From positions 39,251,274-39,315,273 of the forward strand of contig CM046833.1 in assembly GCA_025618425.1 (NCBI GenBank): a stretch of 64,000 bases of DNA, given 5' to 3'. Made by a program: the position numbers and the translations under genes. This stretch comes from Heliocidaris tuberculata. Lineage: Eukaryota; Echinodermata; Echinoidea; Camarodonta; Echinometridae. Under the pieces are notes generated by a model. The model did not search any database. It had not been told where the DNA came from and saw nothing but the letters and a program-made list of their open reading frames with translations. This document shows positions 45,662-55,499 of the stretch, piece by piece. Each line of letters starts with the position of its first letter. Within the stretch, counting starts at the first letter, position 1.

Positions 45662-46117
45662 TAAGGTGCACTAGAGAAGACAAATGAAAAAAAGGAAAAT
45701 TAATAGCACCAAAGATCGTGAAAAGGCAAACAAAAAGGGCATGCAAAGGGAGGCGGAGGAATATATTTTAGAAAGGTTACCCCTTTTAAGATCTTTGATA
45801 GTACATGAATATCTCGACTATATTAGTGATGGATTCAAGGGGGACTGTGTAAATTATCAATTAAAAAGATAGTGACATATTTGCTCTTTTTTTTCTCTCT
45901 TTTTTTTTATATTTATTTATTTATCTATTTATCTGTCTGTCTTCCTGTCTATTTATGTATGTACTTCATTTATTTATCTAGGCCTATTTCTTTAATTATT
46001 TATTCTTTTATTTCTTCATTTATGTATTAATTCATGAATTTATTTGTTATTTTTGTACAAACGTCTCGATCCGCCTCACCAGGTTGATATGCCATAAATT
46101 AAACCTGGCCCTATGAA

Positions 46118-46215
46118 AAAATAATAATATAATGTTGGATACTTTTATAGCGCTCATGGCACTCGAATATTACCCTGGCTCTATAGCTGGGCAATTGATA
46201 TTTCAGCTTCTCAGT
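46118..46215 (-). mobile_element. SINE fragment
   Basis: TATAGCGCTCATGGCACTC, TATTACCCTGGCTCTA and ATTTCAGCTTCTCAG correspond to the tail half of the SINE at 42080-42350. It lacks the tRNA part. Confidence 0.5.
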
Positions 46216-46325
46216 TATTCCCATGTTTCTCGAAATCAGTTTTGACAAGTTATCAGTTTGTGGTTTTCATGGAAGCTTTTTGTCAGTTATTATACCTAAG
46301 AATTTTGTAGTTTTATACCTAACCC

Positions 46326-46658
46326 CAGTGGCGGATCTAGGGGGGGGGGGGCAATCCCGGCCCGTGCCCCCCCCCCCTTTTGAGGGAAAACAATGCAATG
46401 TGCCCCTCCTATTTGCAATTGTGCCCCCCCCCTTTTCAACGAGAAAACCTTTTTTTTTTTTTTTTTTTTTTTGCTTGTCAGAGAATTATGGAGGGGAACT
46501 GGACCCCATAACCCCCCCCCCCCCCCACTGAGCGACTTTTGGAGGGCTGGCGAGAGACCAAAAAAATATGGGTCTCCCTCCAAGCAGTTTCCCAAAGTTG
46601 ACAATCCTGCATTTGTGTGCCCCCCCCCCCCTTATACGAAATCCTGGATCCGCCCCTG
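46326..46658. mobile_element. hAT-like MITE with 8-bp duplication, copy 1
   Basis: Ends CAGTGGCGGATC and, reversed, CAGGGGCGGATC. CCTAACCC flanks both ends exactly (46318-46325 and 46659-46666). The interior has poly-G/poly-C and poly-T runs and CTTGTCAGAGAATTATGG. No coding capacity. Confidence 0.85.
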
Positions 46659-46720
46659 CCTAACCCTAATCCTAAACCTAACTTAAAACCCAGTCATAAC
46701 CCTAACCCTATATCTTCGAC

Positions 46721-47036
46721 CAGGGACGGATCCAGGATTTTGTATAAGGGGGGGGGGGGCACACAAATGCAGGTTTGTCAACTTTTGGAAACTGCTTGAA
46801 GGGAGACCCGTATTTTGGGGGTCTCGCCAGCCCTCTGAAATTCGCTCAGTGGGGGGGGGGGGGGGTTATGGGGATCCACTTTCCCCTCCATAATTCTCTG
46901 ACAAGCACAAACAAAAAAAAGGGTTTCAGCTCTAAAAAAAAGGGGGGTGCACAATGCATACTTTTCTTCCAAAGGGGGAGGGGGCACGGGCCGGGTGTCC
47001 CCCCCCCCCCCCCCACCCCCTCTAAATCCGCCACTG
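46721..47036. mobile_element. hAT-like MITE with 8-bp duplication, copy 2 (inverted)
   Basis: The same family as copy 1 in the opposite orientation, starting CAGGGACGGATCCAGG and ending CCGCCACTG. TCTTCGAC flanks both ends exactly (46713-46720 and 47037-47044), so it was an independent insertion. Together with copy 1 it makes an inverted repeat of over 300 bp per arm with a 62-bp spacer. Confidence 0.85.
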
Positions 47037-47697
47037 TCTTCGACGACATAAATCCCGGAGCACTTGTGCGCAGTTATGTCAGAACACACAGCGGGTGTAT
47101 CACTGCCCTGGACTTTCCGCCTTATGAGTACTGATTCATTTTTTTTTAAATTCTTTTTTGCCTTTATTCAGATATTCAGACGAGAAAATTGTACAGAGAT
47201 ACATTATTTTTCATACATTGTAAACACAATACATAATTCAATCCAAAACAAATAATACAATGCAAAATCTGCAATCTGAATAAAGATTTTAAAAGATAGA
47301 TAAGAAAAAAGGTGAAGGTGCTGCTTTATAACCCATAGTATACATGATAAGTTAAACTGTCATCTTTACATATGTAGGATAAACTACATGCAGTGCATTT
47401 TCAATTCTTCGATTTTATTTTACATTATTTATTATGTAGTATTTCTTATATCAGTGGAGTTCTGTAACCATACTGTTGCATTAATAAAAACCCAATACTA
47501 AAAATTAAGTGGTTGGACCAATGAGAAAGTGAGGGAGTGAGGAGGAGAAGAAGACATAAATGAAGACATTTATCATTATTATTACTATTATTCTTATTAT
47601 TAATAATAACAATAACAACAACAATAACAGCAATAATAATAATTCCAATAAGTAGATATATAGATACTAAATTATATAAACATATACATATATATAT

Positions 47698-47703
47698 AAA
47701 CAC

Positions 47704-47777
<74 letters not shown>
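47698..47777. repeat. (TA)n microsatellite at a LINE 3' end
   Basis: A long TA run lies just beyond the 3' end of the truncated LINE at 47800-49704 (minus orientation). Confidence 0.9.
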
Positions 47778-47780
<3 letters not shown>

Positions 47781-47799
47781 CATACACAAACATGCATAT

Positions 47800-49704
47800 G
47801 TCTCATATAATACGCCTCACTCCTTTTAAGGAGTGAAATTTTCCCATTTTTAAAAATGTAGTGTTAGTTTGTCCTTTATTCTTGCTTTTTCATATTCAAT
47901 TTTTTCGGAGTTCTTTACAGCCTTACATAATTATATCTTTACTAGTAGGAACCCTTCCATTTTTACGACTATTGTAAATCATATTTTTGACCATAATCAG
48001 TACATGATTAAGTAATATATTGTCTTTCATATCAACTCTAAAGCCCAGTAACACATCAATCCACTGCAGATTAAGTAGCTGAAACATTTTTAATTCATTT
48101 CCCACCTCCTTCCATATACTTGACACTTCTTTACATTTAAAGAAGACATGGCAATATGTTTCTATCTTTTTTTTTTTTACAAAATGAGCATAAATTTGAT
48201 TGAGTTAGTCCAAATGCGTATAGTTTATCATTACAAAATACAACGCTATGTAAAAGCTTGTACTGAAATTCCCTTAACTTCCAATCTAGAGTACAAAATC
48301 TGGGAATTGAAAAACATGTTGCCACTGCTGACTTATCCAGATTTAAAGCTAATACCTCTGGATGTTTAAAAATAAAGGAATCCGGTATTGTACTAATAAA
48401 AATGTTGTAGAGCATTTTGGAAGACAGAGACTCAAAGGAGTACCCTTTATTGTTAATATTAAAATAAATGTTGGAAAGTCAAGAGTGTCATTCAAAGTAT
48501 CATCTTTTCTTCTTTTCACCTTCCAAGAAACTGGTAACTTAGTATATACATCATTAAGGAAAAATATATCGTCTACATTTAGACCTTTCCTTATAAAATA
48601 ATCCCCTGATCTGATATTACCTTCTGCGTCAATCAGATGTTTAACTTGAAAAATGTTAACTTGAAAAATGTTAAACATCAAATTTGATGTTAAACATCAA
48701 ATAGTTTTTCATTAAAATGAAAAATCCTACCTTTAATAAGAGTATTGTTAAAGATAATTTGATTTTCATCATGTGTTTCTTTGACAATAAATTGTTTCTC
48801 TTGTAAATAATTCCAGATATTCAAAAATTCCAAGTAGAGATCGGGTACTTTGATATTAATGGAATTGCAATTGTAATTGCAGAGAAATATTAACCTTCCC
48901 CCTACCGTTTTAAATGTGTAATCAAAAAAATGTTTCCATTTCATGTTATTATTGCCATAAAGAAGTCTCTTAATCCACATTACACGTTGAGCGCAAACCA
49001 TATATACTTAAAGTTCAACATTTTTAAACCCCCGGTGTCATAGTTCATATATAAAATATTCCTTTTTATTTTATCGTGGCCATTCCATATAAAATTAAAA
49101 CAGATTACCTCCATTTCCTTAAAAACCCATGATGGTACTGTCATTATAGAAGACACATATAATAATTTATAAATTGCAAAAACTTTTACTAATTGAATTT
49201 TCCCAAAAAGTGTTAGATCTCTTTGCTTCCACCACCCTAACAATCTTTTTATTTTGCTCAGTATTTCTTTATAATTCATTTCTTCTTTAACATTAATATC
49301 CAAAGAAAAGTATACCCCAAGTACTTTAACCAATGAAACCATCTTACCCAACGTAATACTGGAGAAATCATCATTACTTTGACCAGAAGAATCCAACTTC
49401 ATAATATGTGTTTTGTCCTTATTAATTTTCAAACCAAATACTTCGGAGAAGGAATCCATTATTTTTTCTAAGATTTTCATATCTTCTGTATCTTTCAAAC
49501 AAATAGAGCAATCGTCTGCATACATTACTAACTTCATTTCTATATTGCCTATTGTAATACCTTTCAAGTTTTGTTCATTCAGAATAACCAATGCTAATGT
49601 TTCTATGATTAACAAAAATAAATATGGAGACAAAGGATCTCCTTGTCTTACACCCCTACCTATTTCAAAATAACCTGTGCAAAAAAACCCATTCATTTTT
49701 TTTT
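47800..49704 (-). pseudogene. 5'-truncated L1/Tx1-like LINE (ORF2 C-terminal half)
   Basis: It begins in the reverse transcriptase at TGYFEIGRGVRQGDPLSPYL, aligned with residue about 144 of the neighbouring RT frame, and keeps the catalytic box in LVMYADDCSICLKD. The thumb region (SKIKRLLGWWKQRDLTLFGK) and a decayed C-terminal zinc-type motif (CSFCKKK) follow. The coding sequence changes frame at least four times (49696-48980, 49001-48690, 48681-48349, 48415-48137, 48126-47923), so it is inactive. The family is related to, but clearly diverged from, the one at 50610-54359. Confidence 0.85.
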
Positions 49705-50008
49705 TTGAATGATATTTTATTTCTTCCTCTTGACAAATTCACAATTCAGCAAAAATTATTACAATAACAAAGAATGAGTTCATAATCATACAGAGTTCTT
49801 CATAAATTGCATAACGAACAAAAGTTTCAAAATAATTATTGTACATTTCCTTTTCTAAAAACAAAGATTTTTCAAACAAAGAACTTTCATCGATCTCTAA
49901 AAATAGAAAGAGAGAGAGAGAAAAAAAGAAATATGGGTAATAATACTTTCCCATCCATATAACTTTTAAATTAAACTTCCATTATTCATGCTCTTAGAGG
50001 AAGGTATG
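49705..50008 (-). mobile_element. Solo LINE 3'-UTR copy with A tail
   Basis: On the minus strand it begins near CCTTCCTCTAAGAGCATGAA, continues with GGATGGGAAAGTATTATTAC and ends with ATATCATTC plus an A run, directly against the 5' break of the truncated LINE at 49704. It is a diverged duplicate of 50009-50345. Confidence 0.7.
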
Positions 50009-50345
50009 ATTTTTTTTTTGTTGTTTGTTTGAATGATATTTCTTCCTCTTAACAAGTTCATAATTCGAAACAATTATTATAATAAAAAAGAATGAGTTCA
50101 TATTCATACAAAACACTTCATGAATTACATGAATAACAAATCACATGAATAACAAAAGTTTCGAAAGAATGATTGTTCATTTCCTTTAAAAAAAAACAAA
50201 AAAAAAAAAATTTTCAAAGAAATATTTCAAAATTACCTCGATCTCTGAACATATTAAAAAAAAAAAAAAGGAATATAGGTAATTATACTTTTCCCATCCA
50301 TTAACTCTTAAATTAAATTCTCATTCTTCATGCTCTAAGAGGAAG
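50009..50345 (-). mobile_element. LINE 3'-UTR with A-rich tail
   Basis: The same unit as 49705-50008 (CTTCCTCTTAGAGCATGAAG to GAAGAAATATCATTCAAAC), ending in an A-rich tail. It is probably the 3' UTR of the ORF2-bearing element immediately upstream on the minus strand. Confidence 0.65.
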
Positions 50346-50462
50346 ATATTAAATATTTTGCCCCACCTTATCTCACATCAGCAAACACCTAAACACACAC
50401 ACTTCTGTCCCCCCCCCCTCCCCCCGCTCATACAAACCAAAACACATCTTCTCACGTCATCA

Positions 50463-50511
<49 letters not shown>

Positions 50512-50609
50512 CATGCATCCTGTTCCGGTTCATCTGCCTGTAAAGAACAAACAAAACAAAACAAAACAAAACAAAAAAAAAAAAAAAAAAAAAAAACACA
50601 TCTCTGGTA
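50346..50609. repeat. Simple-sequence region after the LINE ORF2 stop
   Basis: On the + strand: poly-C, (CA)n and an (AAAAC)n/poly-A tract. On the LINE's strand these are T, GT and G runs between the ORF2 stop and the tail-bearing UTR. Confidence 0.8.
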
Positions 50610-52829
50610 TTAAAGTAAAAATGCACTGATTTGTTCCCACTTCCGTAAGTGCACCCCCAGTTTCCCCTTTTTGAACGCTATTTTATATTCCTCATCTCTG
50701 TATTCTTTCACCATATGTGTCACTTTCTGTACGGTTGGCAAAGTTCCCTGTTTTCTTGAATTGAAAATAATATACTTTACAAGAAATATAATACAATTTA
50801 TCACAGATATTCTTTTAGTATTACCAGAAATTCCCATAAAAATTGTTTTCCCAGTATCACTACGAAGTTCATTCAGATGTAATCTTTTAATCACCTCTTG
50901 CCATAATCTCTTAACTTCAGGGCAATCTAAAAATAAATGTTGGTAAGACTCTACTTCTTTTTTGCAAAAGGAGCAAAAATAATCTGTCTCGAAACCAAAT
51001 TTAAAAAGCTCCCTTTTCGTGTATACAGCCCCTTGTAGTTGTTTATATTGAAATTCTCTTTGTTTATTACATAGCATTGCACATTTCAATCGCATGAATA
51101 CTTCTCTCAATTCCCTTCCTCCTAGATCGTATTCACAGGGACCATCTTTAACATGAAATATGAAATCGTTTTGAAATTTTTCAGTAAAGTGGTCATATAC
51201 TCGTCTAGACTTTATATCCAAAAGTTTCTGCACACGTCCAAATATCATCAATTCAATTTCAAAATTTTCCGTATCTACTTCCATGAAATCACCTTTTATC
51301 CACTCTTCTCTGATTACTGAAAATATCTTTTGAATTCTAAGCAAAATTTCAGATGAAAATCCCAAATTATAAAAGTGTGAGACTGGTCTTAAATGATCCC
51401 TGACAATTACATCTGATGCTTGAAATATACCTTTCTGAAATAAATCGGTATCAAAGAAAGTTTTATTGTTTAGGCATATAGACTTATTATTAAAAATAAC
51501 CGGATTACTTTTTTCTCCAAAATGTCTACATTTATCCAATTCTTGCCATGCCTTCAACATATCTATATAAAACATTGGTATACCTTTCAAGTTCATTTTA
51601 TTTATATCGTAATTACACAGAAATATAATTCGACCGCCCAGTGATCTAAAAAAATGGTCGAAAGTTGCTTTCCAACCTAAATTTTTTTCTCCATAGAGCA
51701 ACCGTTTAATCCACATTATTCGCCGAGTCTTGACAAATACCTCAAAATTCGGTACTCTCAGTCCCCCAACATCATAATCTTGGTATAATATTTTCCTTTT
51801 TATTCTATCTCTTCCTCCCCAAATAAAACTGAAAGAAATTTTTTCGATTTCTTTAAAAATGTCTTGTGGGACTGTCATCAAAGACGAAACATAATTGAGT
51901 TTTGAAAATACATACGTTTTCAAGAGTTTTATTTTGCCAAACATCGTTAGATCTCGTTGCTTCCACCAACCGATAAGTCTTTTTATTTTGCTTAAGATTT
52001 CTTTATAGTTCAGGTCATCCTTAACTTTGCTATAACGTGCGAAATATACACCCAGGATTTTTATATGTTGTACCCAATGTCCAAACATAGGTAAACCAGG
52101 CCTATCTCTTTCTTCTCCCAACCACAAAAAGTTTGTTTTATCCAAGTTAATCTTCAATCCACTTAGATTTTCAAAATCCTTGAAAATTTTCTTTACTCTA
52201 TTGATCGAATTCATATCTTTTAAGAACAATGTAATGTCATCTGCATACAGCACTTGTTTTATTTCTCTTTGCCCAAAACCTACTCCTTTAATATTCTCAT
52301 CTCTCCTAATACGATGAGCTAGTAATTCTATAGCTATGACAAACAAATATGGAGATAGAGGGTCACCTTGCCTTACTCCTCTATTAACTTCAAAATATCC
52401 TGTTGAGTGCCCCCCGTTCAAAACGCAACTGCTAACTTTATTGTAAAGAGTTTTAACCCAAGAACACAGATTTGCACCAAACCCGAAATGCTCTAAAGTT
52501 CGAAATAAAAGTCTATGTGAAATACAGTCGAAAGCCTTTTCAAAGTCCACGGCAATTAAGAAACCCAGTGGCTGATACAAAGATTGAAAAAACATATCAT
52601 CAATTAACCGAACTGCTTCCCCAATGTTACGATCTTTAACATAGCCCACTTGATCATAATGAATAATATCTCCCAATACCTCTTTCACCCTTGTCGCTAA
52701 CACTTTTGACAAAATTTTATAATCTACATTCAAAAGAGTTATTGGTCTATAATTTTTCATGTACAAGGGGTTTCTGCCTTCTTTTTCAATAAGTGTAATT
52801 ATCCCCTGTCTCTGAGAGTTTGATAACAT
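50610..52829 (-). CDS. LINE ORF2, reverse transcriptase and C-terminal part (739 codons)
   Basis: It reverse-transcribes the element's RNA at the nicked target. Palm motifs are intact: YRPITLLNVDYKILSKVLA, AVDFEKAFDCISH (residues 93-105), GVRQGDPLSPYLF and LYADDITLFLKD with the catalytic YADD at 195-198. The thumb has KRLIGWWKQRDLTMFGKIK. Near the C-terminus CSFCKKEVESYQHLFLDCP is the C-x2-C-x7-H-x5-C-type zinc motif of L1/Tx1 elements. The frame is the same as that of the endonuclease ORF upstream; only one TAG (52847-52845) and a few codons separate them, so the real ORF2 is about 1,249 codons. The Met at 52829 is an internal residue rather than a genuine start. Confidence 0.9.
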   Translation of the reverse strand: MLSNSQRQGIITLIEKEGRNPLYMKNYRPITLLNVDYKILSKVLATRVKEVLGDIIHYDQVGYVKDRNIGEAVRLIDDMFFQSLYQPLGFLIAVDFEKAFDCISHRLLFRTLEHFGFGANLCSWVKTLYNKVSSCVLNGGHSTGYFEVNRGVRQGDPLSPYLFVIAIELLAHRIRRDENIKGVGFGQREIKQVLYADDITLFLKDMNSINRVKKIFKDFENLSGLKINLDKTNFLWLGEERDRPGLPMFGHWVQHIKILGVYFARYSKVKDDLNYKEILSKIKRLIGWWKQRDLTMFGKIKLLKTYVFSKLNYVSSLMTVPQDIFKEIEKISFSFIWGGRDRIKRKILYQDYDVGGLRVPNFEVFVKTRRIMWIKRLLYGEKNLGWKATFDHFFRSLGGRIIFLCNYDINKMNLKGIPMFYIDMLKAWQELDKCRHFGEKSNPVIFNNKSICLNNKTFFDTDLFQKGIFQASDVIVRDHLRPVSHFYNLGFSSEILLRIQKIFSVIREEWIKGDFMEVDTENFEIELMIFGRVQKLLDIKSRRVYDHFTEKFQNDFIFHVKDGPCEYDLGGRELREVFMRLKCAMLCNKQREFQYKQLQGAVYTKRELFKFGFETDYFCSFCKKEVESYQHLFLDCPEVKRLWQEVIKRLHLNELRSDTGKTIFMGISGNTKRISVINCIIFLVKYIIFNSRKQGTLPTVQKVTHMVKEYRDEEYKIAFKKGKLGVHLRKWEQISAFLL

Positions 52830-52844
52830 TTTAACTTCAAAACC

Positions 52845-54359
52845 CTAATTGAAAGCTTCAACTATAATTTTCCCTAAAAGTGGCCAGAATGTAAAATAAA
52901 ATTCAGCTGTAAAACCATCATTGCCAGGCGATTTGTTCCATTTCATTTCCTTTAAAGCTTGGAAGCATTCTTCCTGTGTTATCTGACATTCACAATACTC
53001 TCTATTTTCTTTACTCAATTTGGGTAAATCATTAAAGAACATATTTTCAATATCGTCATTGATTTCAAAATTTTTACACGCATATAAATTCTCATAAAAC
53101 TCCCGAATAGTTTTTAAAATACTTTTGCTATCTCTCACCACTTCCTGATTTTCATTATAAATCTCCTTAATAACGCTTTTCCTTTTATTGGATTTCAGTA
53201 ATTGTTCAAAGAACTGTGAATTTCTTTCTCCTTCTTCAGACCATTCTGCCCGTGAACGGACCTTTAAACCTTGACGTGAATAGTCGAAAAGTTTTTCTAG
53301 TTCCTCCTTTTTCAAGGAAATTTCGTCGTGAATATCATTATGAAAATTGGTTGTTAAACGATGTTCTAAATCTTTAATTTCTTTTTCTAATTTTTCAATT
53401 TGGGTTCTCCTGAGTTTTGCTTTTTCACGGGAAAATTTCATTATATATTCTCTTAACTTCATTTTCATAAATTCCCAAAAATTAATCTTGGTCGTTATTT
53501 GACCCCTCCATATTCTTTCTATTTCAGAAATTTTCTTTTTTACCCCATCTACAAATTCTTTTTCAGAGCATAAACTGCTATTGAATTTCCAATACGACTT
53601 CCCATATGCGAAACTGTCGACTAGATTATTAAACTCGACTTTAACTCCGGCATGGTCAGGAGTGATAGAGGGCAGAATGTCTGAACTTCTTACAACCTTC
53701 TCTAATTTCGAGGAGATGAAAATATAGTCTATTCTACTCTGAACAAATGGCTGATTTTGTCTGAAAGTGAATTCTTTTTTGTTGGGATGACGCTTACGCC
53801 ACACATCAATTAAATCTAACCTATCAAGAAAATCCACCAATAAGTCTCTATATTTGTTTTTGAAAATATTACTTACACCCATATAATCTAAATTTCGATT
53901 AATAGCAATATTAAAATCTCCTCCAACAATAAGAGAATATTCTTGACTAACTACAGAAGATAGGATTTTGTCTAAATCAGACAGGAAATTACATTGTGAG
54001 TTTTCTTTATTCCCTGTGGGAAAATATACACTTCCTAATATGACCTTCTCACCTTGGCATTTTCCTTTCATTATAACGTATCGCCCTTCTTTATCAATTA
54101 AAATTTTTTCTGTAACAAAGTCAACATTTGATTTAAACATTATGATAACTCCCCTACTATGGTTACTCCCGTGACTGAAAAACATTGTCCCTTCCCAATC
54201 AGCCTTCCAACTACCTTCAATGTCTTCTGTGCTGAAAGTTTCCTGCAGAAATATTATATTCCCCAACGTTTTACACCATTTAAATATTTTGTTCCTTTTT
54301 ACTCTATCTCTCAGTCCCCTGACATTTACTGAGAGTAATTTTAAATTATCCGACATCAT
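52845..54359 (-). CDS. LINE ORF2, APE-type endonuclease part (504 codons)
   Basis: It nicks target DNA to prime reverse transcription. Endonuclease/exonuclease/phosphatase-fold residues: Asn12 in LLSVNVRGL, Glu40 in FLQETF, GGDFNIA, SRIDYIFIS and the closing TPDHAGV. After about residue 240 there is a coiled, charged linker and then NKSPGNDGFTAEFYFTFWP, the segment before RT. The frame ends at a TAG that replaces what is usually an aromatic codon (EAFN-stop-GFEV), a single-base lesion. Confidence 0.9.
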   Translation of the reverse strand: MMSDNLKLLSVNVRGLRDRVKRNKIFKWCKTLGNIIFLQETFSTEDIEGSWKADWEGTMFFSHGSNHSRGVIIMFKSNVDFVTEKILIDKEGRYVIMKGKCQGEKVILGSVYFPTGNKENSQCNFLSDLDKILSSVVSQEYSLIVGGDFNIAINRNLDYMGVSNIFKNKYRDLLVDFLDRLDLIDVWRKRHPNKKEFTFRQNQPFVQSRIDYIFISSKLEKVVRSSDILPSITPDHAGVKVEFNNLVDSFAYGKSYWKFNSSLCSEKEFVDGVKKKISEIERIWRGQITTKINFWEFMKMKLREYIMKFSREKAKLRRTQIEKLEKEIKDLEHRLTTNFHNDIHDEISLKKEELEKLFDYSRQGLKVRSRAEWSEEGERNSQFFEQLLKSNKRKSVIKEIYNENQEVVRDSKSILKTIREFYENLYACKNFEINDDIENMFFNDLPKLSKENREYCECQITQEECFQALKEMKWNKSPGNDGFTAEFYFTFWPLLGKIIVEAFN

Positions 54360-55499
54360 TAACTACAAGAAGTCTAAACCTCTGGCAAAACCTTTGGAAC
54401 AAAAATGTGCATAATGATAATATCACTGAAAATTGGATGTATGACATATTTTCAACAACAGAAGAAACAAATTTCAAATTAAGCTGAAAATAAGATAAGT
54501 ACAGATAGACACCGGAACTGGAAAACATACCACACAACACATCACTCCACTTCACCCTAACAAACACCCCCATGTTGAAAACCCAGGTATAAGGTTTCAA
54601 CGATTTCCCGTTCGCTCCTCCCCCCCCCCCCTTCTTTCAAAAACACATGCCCTTCCCTAACATAAAATGTTCATTCCAGTAAAAGGCTTACAGGATACGT
54701 GAATTTTTTTGAATACATTATACGCTCTAACAGTCTAATATCATGAATATTAAAGACACGTGTAAAGACCCCTCAAAAATAGGGGTCAAAATACCAGTCA
54801 GACCAAACCCCGGAAAAACCGAGCACAGGTGCATGCACACTCCGAAAACGGCGCATGAATACAGGGCCCCCCACCGCTCCGCTCGAGGCAGCGCGCACAA
54901 ATGGCACGGGGGGGGGGGGGGACTGCAAAGTCAACCCGCCAAAGATATATAGTTATATTCCTTTTTTTTTTAAGCAAAACAAATGTTGGGTGCCAATTAC
55001 ACTCAAAACCCGTAAACGATTCGCCATACGAAATAACTTTCAAATGATAAACTTTTGAAATGAATATATCCGCAGCACTCTTATTGAACAATATATCATC
55101 AACAGCAGGTTCGACATGGCAGGATCGACCCCCCAATGCCCCCCACGCACCACCCGTCACCGAACGATGAGGGCCCAACATCCATCTTGCTCCATACGCC
55201 GTTCCAGGAGCACAAACCCGCGCCCGGCCCCCAGGAGATGGGACCAACTGAATACCGTGGCAAGATGAAGAGGGAGAGAGAGAGAGGGGGGGGGGGGGGG
55301 AAATATCAACCGAGACTCTATAATAACTATAATGGTACTCTATAAATGCCCATTGATATTTGAAAATCACAGTTTCCTGTGGCATTTTTCTCATCAGAAT
55401 TACAACACTTGACCAAATATTCAAAACTAGATTGCTACCTTGCACGTTCTTCCATTTAAATCGGTGGAAATAAAAGAACAAAGAACTCATTCAATCACG
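54360..55499. other. LINE spacer, left part
   Basis: C/G homopolymer runs (54606-54630, 54910, 55280) and AT-rich sequence. A 230-codon open frame (55490-54798, minus) has no recognisable domain and passes through the homopolymers, so I do not call it a gene. Confidence 0.5.

Noticed and set aside
54798..55490. 230-codon minus-strand gene
   Set aside because: No recognisable domain, passes through poly-G/C runs, and lies in the LINE spacer.
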